A stretch of DNA of 64,000 nucleotides, taken from positions 178,625 to 242,624 of the forward strand of contig NZ_RXLQ01000005.1 in assembly GCF_003953935.1 (NCBI RefSeq). Reading direction: 5' to 3'. The stretch's first letter is position 1. Every line of letters starts with the position of its first letter. The notes under the pieces were generated by a model. The model worked only from the letters and a program-made list of their open reading frames with translations. It was not told the origin of the DNA and did no database searches. The position numbers and the translations under genes were made by a program. Shown piece after piece: positions 45,862 to 54,249 of the stretch. The DNA is from Massilia atriviolacea (GTDB lineage: Bacteria > Pseudomonadota > Gammaproteobacteria > Burkholderiales > Burkholderiaceae_D).

Positions 45862-47009
45862 TGCGCGATCTTCTCCGCCAGCCAGGCGGCCAGCTGGCCC
45901 GGCGTCATGGCGCCCACGTGCGCGCCGACGCGCACCAGGCGCGCCGCCGTCTCGTGGTCGTAACTCGGATTGGCGGCCGAATCGAGCGCCGCCAGGCCAA
46001 GCACGGTGGCGCCGGCCGCCACCAGCGCCTGTACGCGCCGCACCAGTTCCATGTCGCTTCCGCCTTCGTAAAAATCGCTGACCAGCACTACCACCGTGCG
46101 CTGCGGATCGGTCACCAGCGACTGCGCATACGCCACCGCGCCGGCGATATTGGTGCCGCCGCCGAGCTGCACTTTCATCAGCAGTTCGACCGGATCGGAC
46201 ACGTCCGCCGTCAGGTCCACCACGTCGGTATCGAAGGCGACCAGCGAGGTGCGCATGCCGGGCAACTGCCACAGGCAGGCCGCCATCACCGCCGAGTGAA
46301 TCACCGAATCGACCATCGAGCCGCTCTGGTCGATCAGCAGGATGATGTCCCAGCGTTCGGCATGGCGCTTGACGCGGCTGATAAAGGCCGGCCGCCTGAT
46401 GTACAGTTTGCGCCGCTGCGGGTCCCAGTGTTTCATGTTGGCGGCGACGGTGCGCCTGAAATCGAAATTGGCCGCCGCCGCGATGCGCGACGGGCGGCGC
46501 CGGTCGCGGCTGCCGCCGAAGGCCTGGCGCACCTCGGTCGCCAGTTTTTCCATGATGCGGCGCACCACCTCGGCCACCAGGCGGCGCGCCGCCGACAGCA
46601 CGTCCGGGTTCATCAGGTGCTTGGTGTGCAGGACCGCGCGCAGCAGCGTCTCGGACGGTTCGATCCGCTCCAGCACCTCCAGGTTGGTCACCACCTCGTC
46701 GATGCCGAAGCGTTCGACGGCGTCGCGTTCGAGCCGTTCGATCACCTCTTGCGGGAACAGTTCGTGGATGGTGTTGATCCAGTCGGGCGTGGTCAGCACC
46801 GACGCACCGTCGGGCGAGCCGGTGCGGTCCTGCGACTGGCGCCGTTCGCCGCGCGCCAGGCGCTCCGGGTCGCGCCCGTACAGCCATTCGAGGGCGGCAT
46901 CGGCGGCGCCGGCGGCGCCGTCCGGGCAGGCGATGCAGCTTTCGGCCGCTTCGCCCAGCAGCAGGCGCCAGCGCACCAGCGGATCGGGCAGCGTCAGGGC
47001 TTTGCTCAC
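45858..47009 (-). CDS. VWA-domain protein (YehP-like)
   Basis: A 383-residue protein. The C-terminal von Willebrand A domain has a complete MIDAS: DQSGS (Asp227, Ser229, Ser231), GGGTN for the Thr and SDFYEGG for the second Asp. The N-terminal half is basic and helical. VWA proteins pair with MoxR AAA+ ATPases (for example RavA-ViaA and NorQ-NorD), and a MoxR gene lies two genes upstream. The start is GTG 47009 in a GTGA overlap with the DUF5682 gene. Confidence 0.9.
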   Translation of the reverse strand: MSKALTLPDPLVRWRLLLGEAAESCIACPDGAAGAADAALEWLYGRDPERLARGERRQSQDRTGSPDGASVLTTPDWINTIHELFPQEVIERLERDAVERFGIDEVVTNLEVLERIEPSETLLRAVLHTKHLMNPDVLSAARRLVAEVVRRIMEKLATEVRQAFGGSRDRRRPSRIAAAANFDFRRTVAANMKHWDPQRRKLYIRRPAFISRVKRHAERWDIILLIDQSGSMVDSVIHSAVMAACLWQLPGMRTSLVAFDTDVVDLTADVSDPVELLMKVQLGGGTNIAGAVAYAQSLVTDPQRTVVVLVSDFYEGGSDMELVRRVQALVAAGATVLGLAALDSAANPSYDHETAARLVRVGAHVGAMTPGQLAAWLAEKIAQ

Positions 47010-49339
47010 AGGGCCACTCCCCAGGTGGCGAGGCGGTCGATGGCGGCGCGTTCGAGCGCCTCGTGGCGCGCCAGCAGCTCGGGCGCCACGGCCAGGCGCC
47101 CGGTCAGCGACCGCTGCGAGCGGTGGCCGGCATCGTGCAGCTTGAGCACGTCGCCGGCCAGCGCGCCGCGCTCCTGGGTCGGCAGCCAGGTGAACGCGGC
47201 GCGCATCGCCGGCAGCGCCAGCACGAAGTCGGCGTCGTCCAGCGTGCGCACCAGCGCGTCGAGCGCCCTGATGAAGCGCGCGTCGTCGCACAGGTGCTGG
47301 CGGGCCAGGGCCAGCAGGCCGGCCAGCGCGTCGCCCACCAGGGCCGGGGGCAGGGAGGCGAGCAGGGTGCTGGCCAGCGTCCCGCCATCGGGATCGTCGT
47401 CGCTGGCCAGCAGCAGCCCGAGCGCCGCGCCACGGCTGACCGGCGCCGCGTCGGCGCTGGCGGCCACGCGCCGGCACACGGCGAGGGCGCGCAGCGGCTC
47501 GATGCCGGGCAGCGCGGCGGCGCGCGCCTCGCGCAGCAGCATGGCGATGGCGCTGTAAGTGCCGATGTGGGCATCCTGCTCCAGCGCCGCAACGCCACCA
47601 GAGGCTTCCGCCAGCCACAGGGCGCGGTCGAATGCGGCAGCGATGGCCGTTTGCAGCACCGCGCTGCCGCTCACGCCGAGCGCGTCGCCGTGGCGGTACA
47701 GCGCGAACAGCACCTGCATCGGCATACCGAGTTCGCCGAAGTGCGGTTCCTGGCCGATGGCGTCGTGCAGTTCGTCCAGCAGGCGCCCGCTCACGTCGGG
47801 CAGGCCGGCAAAGGCGGCGCGGTTCAGGGCGCCGCTGATGGCGCCGATGCGGCTGGCGCCGGCCGGCCTCTGGCGCAGGATCTCTTCGAGACGGGCGCGC
47901 GCCGCGTCGTGCAGGGTGGCGCCGTAGGTAGCCGCCTCGATCAGCGCGGCGCGCTGTTCCAGCGGCGCGCGGAGATCCCAGTTTTCGTGCTGGCCGCGTC
48001 CGAGCGCCAGGTCCGGGCCGTCGCTGCGCACGATGCCGGGAATGTCGAGCAGGGCCAGGCGGTGCAGGGCGCGGCTGCGCGGGCGCTGGGCCGGGTCGAG
48101 CAGGTCGATGGCCGGCCGGCTTGGCAACACGATGCCGAGCGCCGCCAGTTCGGCGTCGACGGCGGCCACCAGCGGCGGTTGCGGCGTGCCGCGCGCCAGT
48201 TCGCCGACAGCGTCGCCGGCCAGCACCGCCATCACTTCGACCAGCGCGGCATCGGTGCCGGCGCGCACGCGGCCACGGTATGTCCATGGCAGGGGCACGT
48301 CCAGCGCCTGGCTGACCAGGCTTCCGGCCAGTGCATCGAGCCAGTCGCTGCGCAGCGGCGCCGGGTGCGCGCGCATGCGCGCCAGTCCCATCGCGCGGCT
48401 GTGGATCGCAATCACGTCGGCGGTGGAGGCGGGCAGTTTTTTCTCGCGCAGGCGCGCCAGCACGGTGCGCAGCAGCTCCTTGCCGGCGCCGGCCAGGCCG
48501 AGCGTCCACGCCCATTCGTACCAGGCGGGCGAGGACATGCCGGAGGCGTAGCCGTCGTAGGCGTCGAGGCGCTTGAAGTGGTAGGGCACCAGGTAGGAAC
48601 CGTAGCGCAGGCCGGGGGCGTCCGGCGGCGCCGGCGTCGACGGCTCGCTGCCGCAATCGGCCGCCGGGACGGTGCGCCACAGCGCCGCCAGCGCCGGCGC
48701 GTGGTAGCCGCCGCAGACCACCAGCACCGGGCCGTCGTCCTGGTGCATGGCCCAGGCGACGTGGCGCGCCATCATCGCTTCGCGCGCCTGGTTGCCCGGC
48801 GAACCGGGATCGCCGGCGCGCAGGTTGGCAAAGTGCGCATCGAGCCGGGCCGACAGTTCGTCGGCCGCCAGGTCGCCTTCGAACAGGTGGTCCCACAGGG
48901 CGTCGCGGCCGTCGATCGCCATGGCGCGGCACAGTGCGTCCTCGTAGGCCTGCGCGGTGTCGGGAGCATCGTCGTCGTAGCGGTTCATGATGTGCGCAAA
49001 AGCGTCGTGCCAGGCCGGCAGGTCGATGAAGCGCAGCCGGGCGCCGCAGGCGCGTGCGGCCTGCATGGCTTGCCATTCGGGCGAATGGAGCGCGAACGGC
49101 GACCATGAGGCGCGCCGCTCGAGCGCATCGTCATCCGCCGAACAATAGCTGTAGATCGCCACCGGCAGCCGGTGCGGCAGCGCCAGTTCATCCAGGCGGG
49201 CGTTGAAGTCGGCCGGCCCTTCGATCAGCACGTGCCGTGGACGCAGTTCGGCGATGCGCTGCACCACCAGCCGCGCGCAGGCGGGGCTGAAGTGGCGCAC
49301 GCCGACGATCAGCGGTGCGCTTTGCATCGGCAGCGTCAC
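47006..49339 (-). CDS. DUF5682 family protein (YehM-like)
   Basis: A 777-residue protein. The N-terminal ~250 residues carry the DUF5682 pattern GVRHFSPACARLV, VLIEGPADFN and FIDLPAWHDAF, recalling the TraB/erythromycin-esterase-like fold with conserved His and Glu residues, which suggests a possible hydrolase. The rest is Leu/Ala-rich and helical-repeat-like. The start is GTG 49339 in a GTGA overlap with the MoxR stop; an ATG at 49327 is the alternative. It sits between MoxR and VWA, as YehM does in E. coli. Confidence 0.85.
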   Translation of the reverse strand: MTLPMQSAPLIVGVRHFSPACARLVVQRIAELRPRHVLIEGPADFNARLDELALPHRLPVAIYSYCSADDDALERRASWSPFALHSPEWQAMQAARACGARLRFIDLPAWHDAFAHIMNRYDDDAPDTAQAYEDALCRAMAIDGRDALWDHLFEGDLAADELSARLDAHFANLRAGDPGSPGNQAREAMMARHVAWAMHQDDGPVLVVCGGYHAPALAALWRTVPAADCGSEPSTPAPPDAPGLRYGSYLVPYHFKRLDAYDGYASGMSSPAWYEWAWTLGLAGAGKELLRTVLARLREKKLPASTADVIAIHSRAMGLARMRAHPAPLRSDWLDALAGSLVSQALDVPLPWTYRGRVRAGTDAALVEVMAVLAGDAVGELARGTPQPPLVAAVDAELAALGIVLPSRPAIDLLDPAQRPRSRALHRLALLDIPGIVRSDGPDLALGRGQHENWDLRAPLEQRAALIEAATYGATLHDAARARLEEILRQRPAGASRIGAISGALNRAAFAGLPDVSGRLLDELHDAIGQEPHFGELGMPMQVLFALYRHGDALGVSGSAVLQTAIAAAFDRALWLAEASGGVAALEQDAHIGTYSAIAMLLREARAAALPGIEPLRALAVCRRVAASADAAPVSRGAALGLLLASDDDPDGGTLASTLLASLPPALVGDALAGLLALARQHLCDDARFIRALDALVRTLDDADFVLALPAMRAAFTWLPTQERGALAGDVLKLHDAGHRSQRSLTGRLAVAPELLARHEALERAAIDRLATWGVAL

Positions 49340-50451
49340 GGCAGGCGGTGGCGCGCGTTGAAGTATTCGCGCCAGTGCTCGCCCTCGCGGCGCGCCACGC
49401 GCTGTTCGAAATAGCGGCGCAGCTTGGCGCGGTCGTCCTGGTTATCCTTGACCACGGTGCCGGCGATGCAGTCGACCAGATCGGCCGCGTTGCCGGCGCG
49501 CTGCTCCAGGAACCAGGCGCGCACGCCGACCGCGTGCGCCACGTTGACCGCTTCGGCGGTCGACATCACCGCCGCCAGCTTGTCCATGCCGTCTGGCGCA
49601 CCCTTGCCGCCGCCGGACCGCAGGTCGCGGAAGGTCGATACCAGCAGGTCGAGGATGGGGCCCGGCAGGCGGTGCGGAATGCCGCTGCGCTCCAGCAGGC
49701 GCGCCGAGGCCTGCTCCACCAGCGCCAGTTCGTGCCCGAAGTCGAGAATCGGGAACACGGTTTCGAAGTCGAAGCGGCGCTTGAGCGCCGCGCTCATTTC
49801 GTTGACGCCGCGGTCGCGCGTATTGGCGGTGGCGATGATGTTGAAGCCCTCGCGCGCATACAGCATGGCGTGCTCGTTTTCCAGTTCCGGCACCGCCATG
49901 ACGCGGTCCGACAGCATCCCGAGCAGGCAATCCTGCACTTCCAGCGGCGCGCGCGTGATTTCTTCGAAGCGCACGATCAGGCCGTCGCGCATGCCGTGGT
50001 ACAGCGGCGCCGGCACCAGCGCGCGCGGGCTCGGGCCGTCGTTGATCAGGAGCGCGTAGTTCCACGAATACTTGATCTGGTCTTCGGTGATCGAGGCGCC
50101 GCCCTGGATGGTGAGGGTGGACTGGCCGCACACGGCGGCGGCCAGCAGCTCCGACAGCATCGACTTGGCGGTGCCCGGCTCGCCGACCAGCATCAGCCCG
50201 CGCCCCGTGGCCAGCGTGACCAGCATGCGTTCGATGGCGGCGGCCGGCGCCACCACCTTGCGCTCGATCCCGAGGGCCTCGTCGCCGCCGATGAAGGCGC
50301 GCGCCGCGTTCAGGCTCAGGGCCCAGCCGGGAGGGCGCGGCGCCTTGTCGGACTTGGCCAGCCTGGCCAGCTCGCCCGCATACTGGATTTCGGCCGGTGG
50401 GCGCTGCATCGCTGCGCTTTTCGTTTTGCTCATTGCTGTGGTCCGACTCAT
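49336..50451 (-). CDS. MoxR-family AAA+ ATPase (YehL-like)
   Basis: A 371-residue AAA+ protein. Walker A is GEPGTAKS (residues 90-97). Walker B reads VRFEEITRAP, with Glu replacing the usual Asp before the catalytic Glu. Sensor 1 is IIATANTRDRG and the arginine-finger region is AALKRRFDFE. MoxR ATPases act with VWA partners to remodel or activate target proteins. It begins 34 bases after the first WGR-DUF4132 gene and overlaps the DUF5682 gene by four bases. The ATG at 50433 is an alternative start. Confidence 0.92.
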   Translation of the reverse strand: MSRTTAMSKTKSAAMQRPPAEIQYAGELARLAKSDKAPRPPGWALSLNAARAFIGGDEALGIERKVVAPAAAIERMLVTLATGRGLMLVGEPGTAKSMLSELLAAAVCGQSTLTIQGGASITEDQIKYSWNYALLINDGPSPRALVPAPLYHGMRDGLIVRFEEITRAPLEVQDCLLGMLSDRVMAVPELENEHAMLYAREGFNIIATANTRDRGVNEMSAALKRRFDFETVFPILDFGHELALVEQASARLLERSGIPHRLPGPILDLLVSTFRDLRSGGGKGAPDGMDKLAAVMSTAEAVNVAHAVGVRAWFLEQRAGNAADLVDCIAGTVVKDNQDDRAKLRRYFEQRVARREGEHWREYFNARHRLP

Positions 50452-50485
50452 GGATGTGGTGTCGCCGAGATGATAACGTCTTTTT

Positions 50486-53400
50486 TCATGCGCATAGCGC
50501 TTCCATGTCGCGAATCAGCTCACTGGCCGCGATCGCGCTCAGCGTCGACAGGGGCTGCGGCTTGTCGATGCCGCCCCAGGCGCCGGCGCTGCCGACGACG
50601 ACCAGTTCCAGTACCTGGTCGTCCGAGTCCATGATCGAGCCGAGCATCAGGCCGGGACCGAAACGCAGTTCGACGACGCGTCCATCGCCCAGCGGCCGGT
50701 TGAAATCGAACACGAAGCCGGCGTCGTGCGGCTCGCCACGGCGCCAGCCTTTGTGCGCCAGTCCGAGAAGACGCTCCACAGGCACGCCAGTGCCCTCCCA
50801 GCGCTTGAGCGCATGCGCGGCCGATTCGTCGGCGCCGAGCGTGTAGGTGTCGCGCCCGATCTGCGCGAACGGCTGTACCAGCTCGTAGTCGGCCAGCAGC
50901 TGGCCGAAGCCGGCGGCGTCGGGCGCCGGAATGTCGAGCGCATGCGGAATGCCGATGCGGATATTCTCACCCTGCGGCAGCTGCCAGGCGTCGTCGCCGG
51001 CGTCGGTCCATTCGCCATCGGCGCCGACGCGGAAGCATCCCAGCAGGCGCCCGCCATGGCTGGCGTCCGCTTCCATCGCGTAAGCGCCCCACACCAGCCG
51101 CTGCACCAGATGGCGCACCAGCGGGTGGCCGGCCAGGAAGCGCCGGAACGTCTCGGGTTCCCAGCGCCGCTGTGTGCACATCGCCACTTCCAGCCGGATC
51201 AACTGCTGGTCGGCGATGCTGCGCGCATCCTTCTTGAGCGCCTTGAAACGCTCCGTCGCCGCCGCCGACAGGGCGGCGTCGTCGCTCTTGTTCGGCTTGG
51301 GCAGGTCGGCCATGCGCGCACCATGCGCGTCGCGCACGCAGGGCTTGAGCGCTTCGTCGAAGCCGACGCGGAACTGGCGCGCGCCGAAATCGAGCAGCAG
51401 TGTGCCGTCGTCGTCGAGGCCGAGGTCGGGCGCGAGGCGGTCTTCCAGTTCGTCGGTCGACAGGCCGCGCGCTTGCGCGATCTGGCCGATCTTCTCGCGC
51501 GCATTCTCCTGCAGCGCCTTGAATTTGACTTTCTGCGCAATCCCGTTCAGCAGCATCAAGGCCAGGTCGGTGCCGATCGCCGCCAGGATATCGAGGCCGG
51601 CGATGGCGCGTGCATTCTGGCTTTCGCCCGGCCAGGCGCGGATCAGCGGCGTGAGCTTGCGCGCGCAATCGTCGCCGCCGAACAGGCCCATGGCGGTGAA
51701 GGCCCAATTGTCCTTGCTGTCGCCGCCGGCGTCGGCCCAGGCGCTGAACAGGTCCCAGGCAAACTGGCTCAGGGACTCCGGCGTGCACGCCTGCCGCACC
51801 TGTTCGATGCCGGCGTAGACCCCGTCGGCGCGTGGAAAGCGCAGCATCACGCCGATCAGGTCCAGCACCTGGTCCGGCAGCGGCTTGCCGTTGGCGGCCA
51901 GCTGGGGCCGCGCCCAGCTGCGCGGCATCCAGAAAGCGGGCAGCGCGGCGATTTTTGAGGGGAAGCGGTCGAGCGGGTCCTCGTCCAGCATCGCGCGCAG
52001 GGCGGCGTTCACTGCGTCCTGGCCGTAGCGCGCGGCCACCTCGACCAGCATCGCTTCGTGGCCGTTCGCGGCCAGCAGGCGCAAGGCGCCGGCGGCGGCG
52101 TCGCGCGCCGCACCGGTCTTGCCGAGCGCCGGCGCGATCAGGCCGCAGGCGGCATGCTCCGGATTGGCCAGCAGCCAGTTGCGCGCCATGTCGCGCGCGC
52201 CTCTGGCCTTGAGCACCGCGAGGGCGCGCGCCACCGGCGCCGCCAGTTCCACGGCGCCGAAGTACATCGCATACTTCAATTCCTCGGCAGGGCGGCGCTC
52301 GCACATGACGGCCACGCCGGCAATGGCGTCGATGCCCATGCTGCCGATCGCGTGGCCGGGCGAATTGATGTCGTACTTCGCCATGGCGCTCCACACGGCG
52401 GCATTGAACGGCGGCGGCAGCTTTGCCATGTGATGCACGCTGTTGCAGATGTCGTAGCCTGCCTTGCGGTGCGCTTCCCAGCGCGCGACCACGCCCGCCA
52501 CGTCGCCGGCGGCGATCAGGCCGGCGTCGTTCGGCGCCTTGAACCCCGTGCCTCCGCTTGTGTAGACGATCAGGCGCCGTTCGCGCAGCACGCGCTGGCG
52601 TTCGGCGGCGCTCCAGCGTTCGACGGGAGCGAGCGTCAGGGGCGCGAGCGCCAGCGGCTTACTGGCGCTTTTTGCCGGCGCCAGCCACGGCGGATTGGCC
52701 AGCACCGTGGGCAGTTCGGCTGCGTCGGCCGTATCGGCCGGCGCTTCCAGGCGGCCGGTCAGGCCGTCGAGGAGCCTCACCGCCGCAGCGGACAGCCATG
52801 GCGTCAACGCCGGCAGGGCGGCGAGGTGATGCGGCACCAGCGCGACCAGCACCGAGCGCGCCGCGCCGGGAGCCCGTTTGTCGGTGGCGATCATTTCGGC
52901 CAGGCCGGCGATGGCGGCCAGCGGCCAGCGCGCCGCCGCCGCCGTCAGGCGCTTGATCGCCTTCTTTGCGGGGATCGACGCCAGCGCGCGGATCGCCTCC
53001 GGCGTGCCGATGCCGGCGATCGCGTCGGCAGCCAGCTCGACGCCGGCGTTGGCGCCGTCGCGCAGCGCCGCCACGGCATCGGTGCCACGGTCGCGCAGCG
53101 CGGTCGCGATCCATTCCGGCTTGTCGTACCAGCAGAACAGATAAAAGTTGTCGCACGCCGCGATCGGATCGAGCGCGCGCATGCTGGCCGGGTCGCGCAT
53201 CGTCAGGCGCAGCCAGGCCATCGACACCGGGTAGACGGGCGCGGCCGCGGCGACGATGGCGTCCGACAGCGCCGGGACGTCGGGCAGCAGCACGCCGAAC
53301 AGCGGACGCCGGTGCGGCGCCAGTGAAGGCAGGACGTCGCGCACAAGCTGCACGCACGCATCCCACACATCCTGCGGCGCGTGCGCCAGGTGGGCGCGCA

Positions 53401-54214
53401 TGGCCAGTTCGGTTTTGCCGAAGACGTATTCGGTCGGCGCGAACCACTGTTCGGCATTGTCGTCGATGCAGATGCCGGGATTGCGCAGGCCCTGCTGGCG
53501 TACGCTGATGCCTTCCATCCGCAGCAAGGCGTCGAGGGCGTACAGGACGCCTTCGCTGGCGACCAGGAAGTCGATGAACGGTACGCCATCGCCTGCCGCC
53601 AGCAGGTCGTCGAAGGTGGTCGACAGGGCCAGCAGGACGACGTCCGACACGGCGGAGCCGTCGCGCTGACCGTGCGCGATGCGCTGCGCCGCCTCGTTCA
53701 TCGCCGGGCGCCAGCCTTCGGCGGACAATTCGGGACTGAGCGGCGCGCTGTTCCGGGCGTGGGCCAGGAACAGCGCCCAGCTGGCGTCGGCGTCGATAGC
53801 CGGCGGCGTCCCCGGAAAGCGGCGCGACGGCAAGGCCAGCGTCATGAGCTTGTCGGGCATGTCGATCAGCGGGAAGACGGCCAGCCACGGCGCAACGTCC
53901 TGTGCGGGTGCGGGTGCGGGCGCGGGCACCGGCACGGCTGGCGCAGGCATGGCCGCCACCGGCGCAGGCGCAGGCGCAGGCGCAGGCGCTGCGGCTGCTG
54001 GCGCGGCGGCGCCGGTCTCCGCATAGCCCTTGCCGGTCTTTTCGCGTATCAGTTTCGCCATCGCCGCAGCGGCCGTGGCGGCGTCTTGATGGTTCTTGGT
54101 CTGGGCCTTGCCCGCCGTGCCGATCCTGCCGAAGCAGACCGTCACGTCGCTGCCGTCCTGGCTCACCTCCCAGAATTTGCTGGAAACGCCATCGCTCAAT
54201 TCAAATCGCCGCAT
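50486..54214 (-). CDS. WGR and DUF4132 domain giant protein, copy A (YehI-like)
   Basis: A 1242-residue protein. The N-terminal WGR domain (MRRFELSDGVSSKFWEVS, FGRIG core) belongs to the PARP-associated nucleic-acid-binding fold. A repeat-rich Ala/Pro linker (~70-110) and a long helical, HEAT-like region follow. The C-terminal DUF4132 domain (about 960-1242) includes FRRFLAGHPLVRHLVQRLVW and KGWRRGEP. Copy B (54250-57918) is clearly homologous over the full length, so the pair arose by tandem duplication. It matches E. coli YehI in architecture and size. Role unknown. Confidence 0.88.
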   Translation of the reverse strand: MRRFELSDGVSSKFWEVSQDGSDVTVCFGRIGTAGKAQTKNHQDAATAAAAMAKLIREKTGKGYAETGAAAPAAAAPAPAPAPAPVAAMPAPAVPVPAPAPAPAQDVAPWLAVFPLIDMPDKLMTLALPSRRFPGTPPAIDADASWALFLAHARNSAPLSPELSAEGWRPAMNEAAQRIAHGQRDGSAVSDVVLLALSTTFDDLLAAGDGVPFIDFLVASEGVLYALDALLRMEGISVRQQGLRNPGICIDDNAEQWFAPTEYVFGKTELAMRAHLAHAPQDVWDACVQLVRDVLPSLAPHRRPLFGVLLPDVPALSDAIVAAAAPVYPVSMAWLRLTMRDPASMRALDPIAACDNFYLFCWYDKPEWIATALRDRGTDAVAALRDGANAGVELAADAIAGIGTPEAIRALASIPAKKAIKRLTAAAARWPLAAIAGLAEMIATDKRAPGAARSVLVALVPHHLAALPALTPWLSAAAVRLLDGLTGRLEAPADTADAAELPTVLANPPWLAPAKSASKPLALAPLTLAPVERWSAAERQRVLRERRLIVYTSGGTGFKAPNDAGLIAAGDVAGVVARWEAHRKAGYDICNSVHHMAKLPPPFNAAVWSAMAKYDINSPGHAIGSMGIDAIAGVAVMCERRPAEELKYAMYFGAVELAAPVARALAVLKARGARDMARNWLLANPEHAACGLIAPALGKTGAARDAAAGALRLLAANGHEAMLVEVAARYGQDAVNAALRAMLDEDPLDRFPSKIAALPAFWMPRSWARPQLAANGKPLPDQVLDLIGVMLRFPRADGVYAGIEQVRQACTPESLSQFAWDLFSAWADAGGDSKDNWAFTAMGLFGGDDCARKLTPLIRAWPGESQNARAIAGLDILAAIGTDLALMLLNGIAQKVKFKALQENAREKIGQIAQARGLSTDELEDRLAPDLGLDDDGTLLLDFGARQFRVGFDEALKPCVRDAHGARMADLPKPNKSDDAALSAAATERFKALKKDARSIADQQLIRLEVAMCTQRRWEPETFRRFLAGHPLVRHLVQRLVWGAYAMEADASHGGRLLGCFRVGADGEWTDAGDDAWQLPQGENIRIGIPHALDIPAPDAAGFGQLLADYELVQPFAQIGRDTYTLGADESAAHALKRWEGTGVPVERLLGLAHKGWRRGEPHDAGFVFDFNRPLGDGRVVELRFGPGLMLGSIMDSDDQVLELVVVGSAGAWGGIDKPQPLSTLSAIAASELIRDMEALCA
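53890..54010. repeat. GGCGCAGGCGCA-type repeats encoding the Ala-Pro linker of copy A
   Basis: Short tandem hexamers (minus-strand GCGCCT/GCACCC-like) encode alternating Ala-Pro in the linker after the WGR domain. Length variation would keep the reading frame if whole hexamers are gained or lost. Confidence 0.6.
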
Positions 54215-54249
54215 CGTTCATCCTGATTGTCAAAGTGTGGTCGCGCCGT

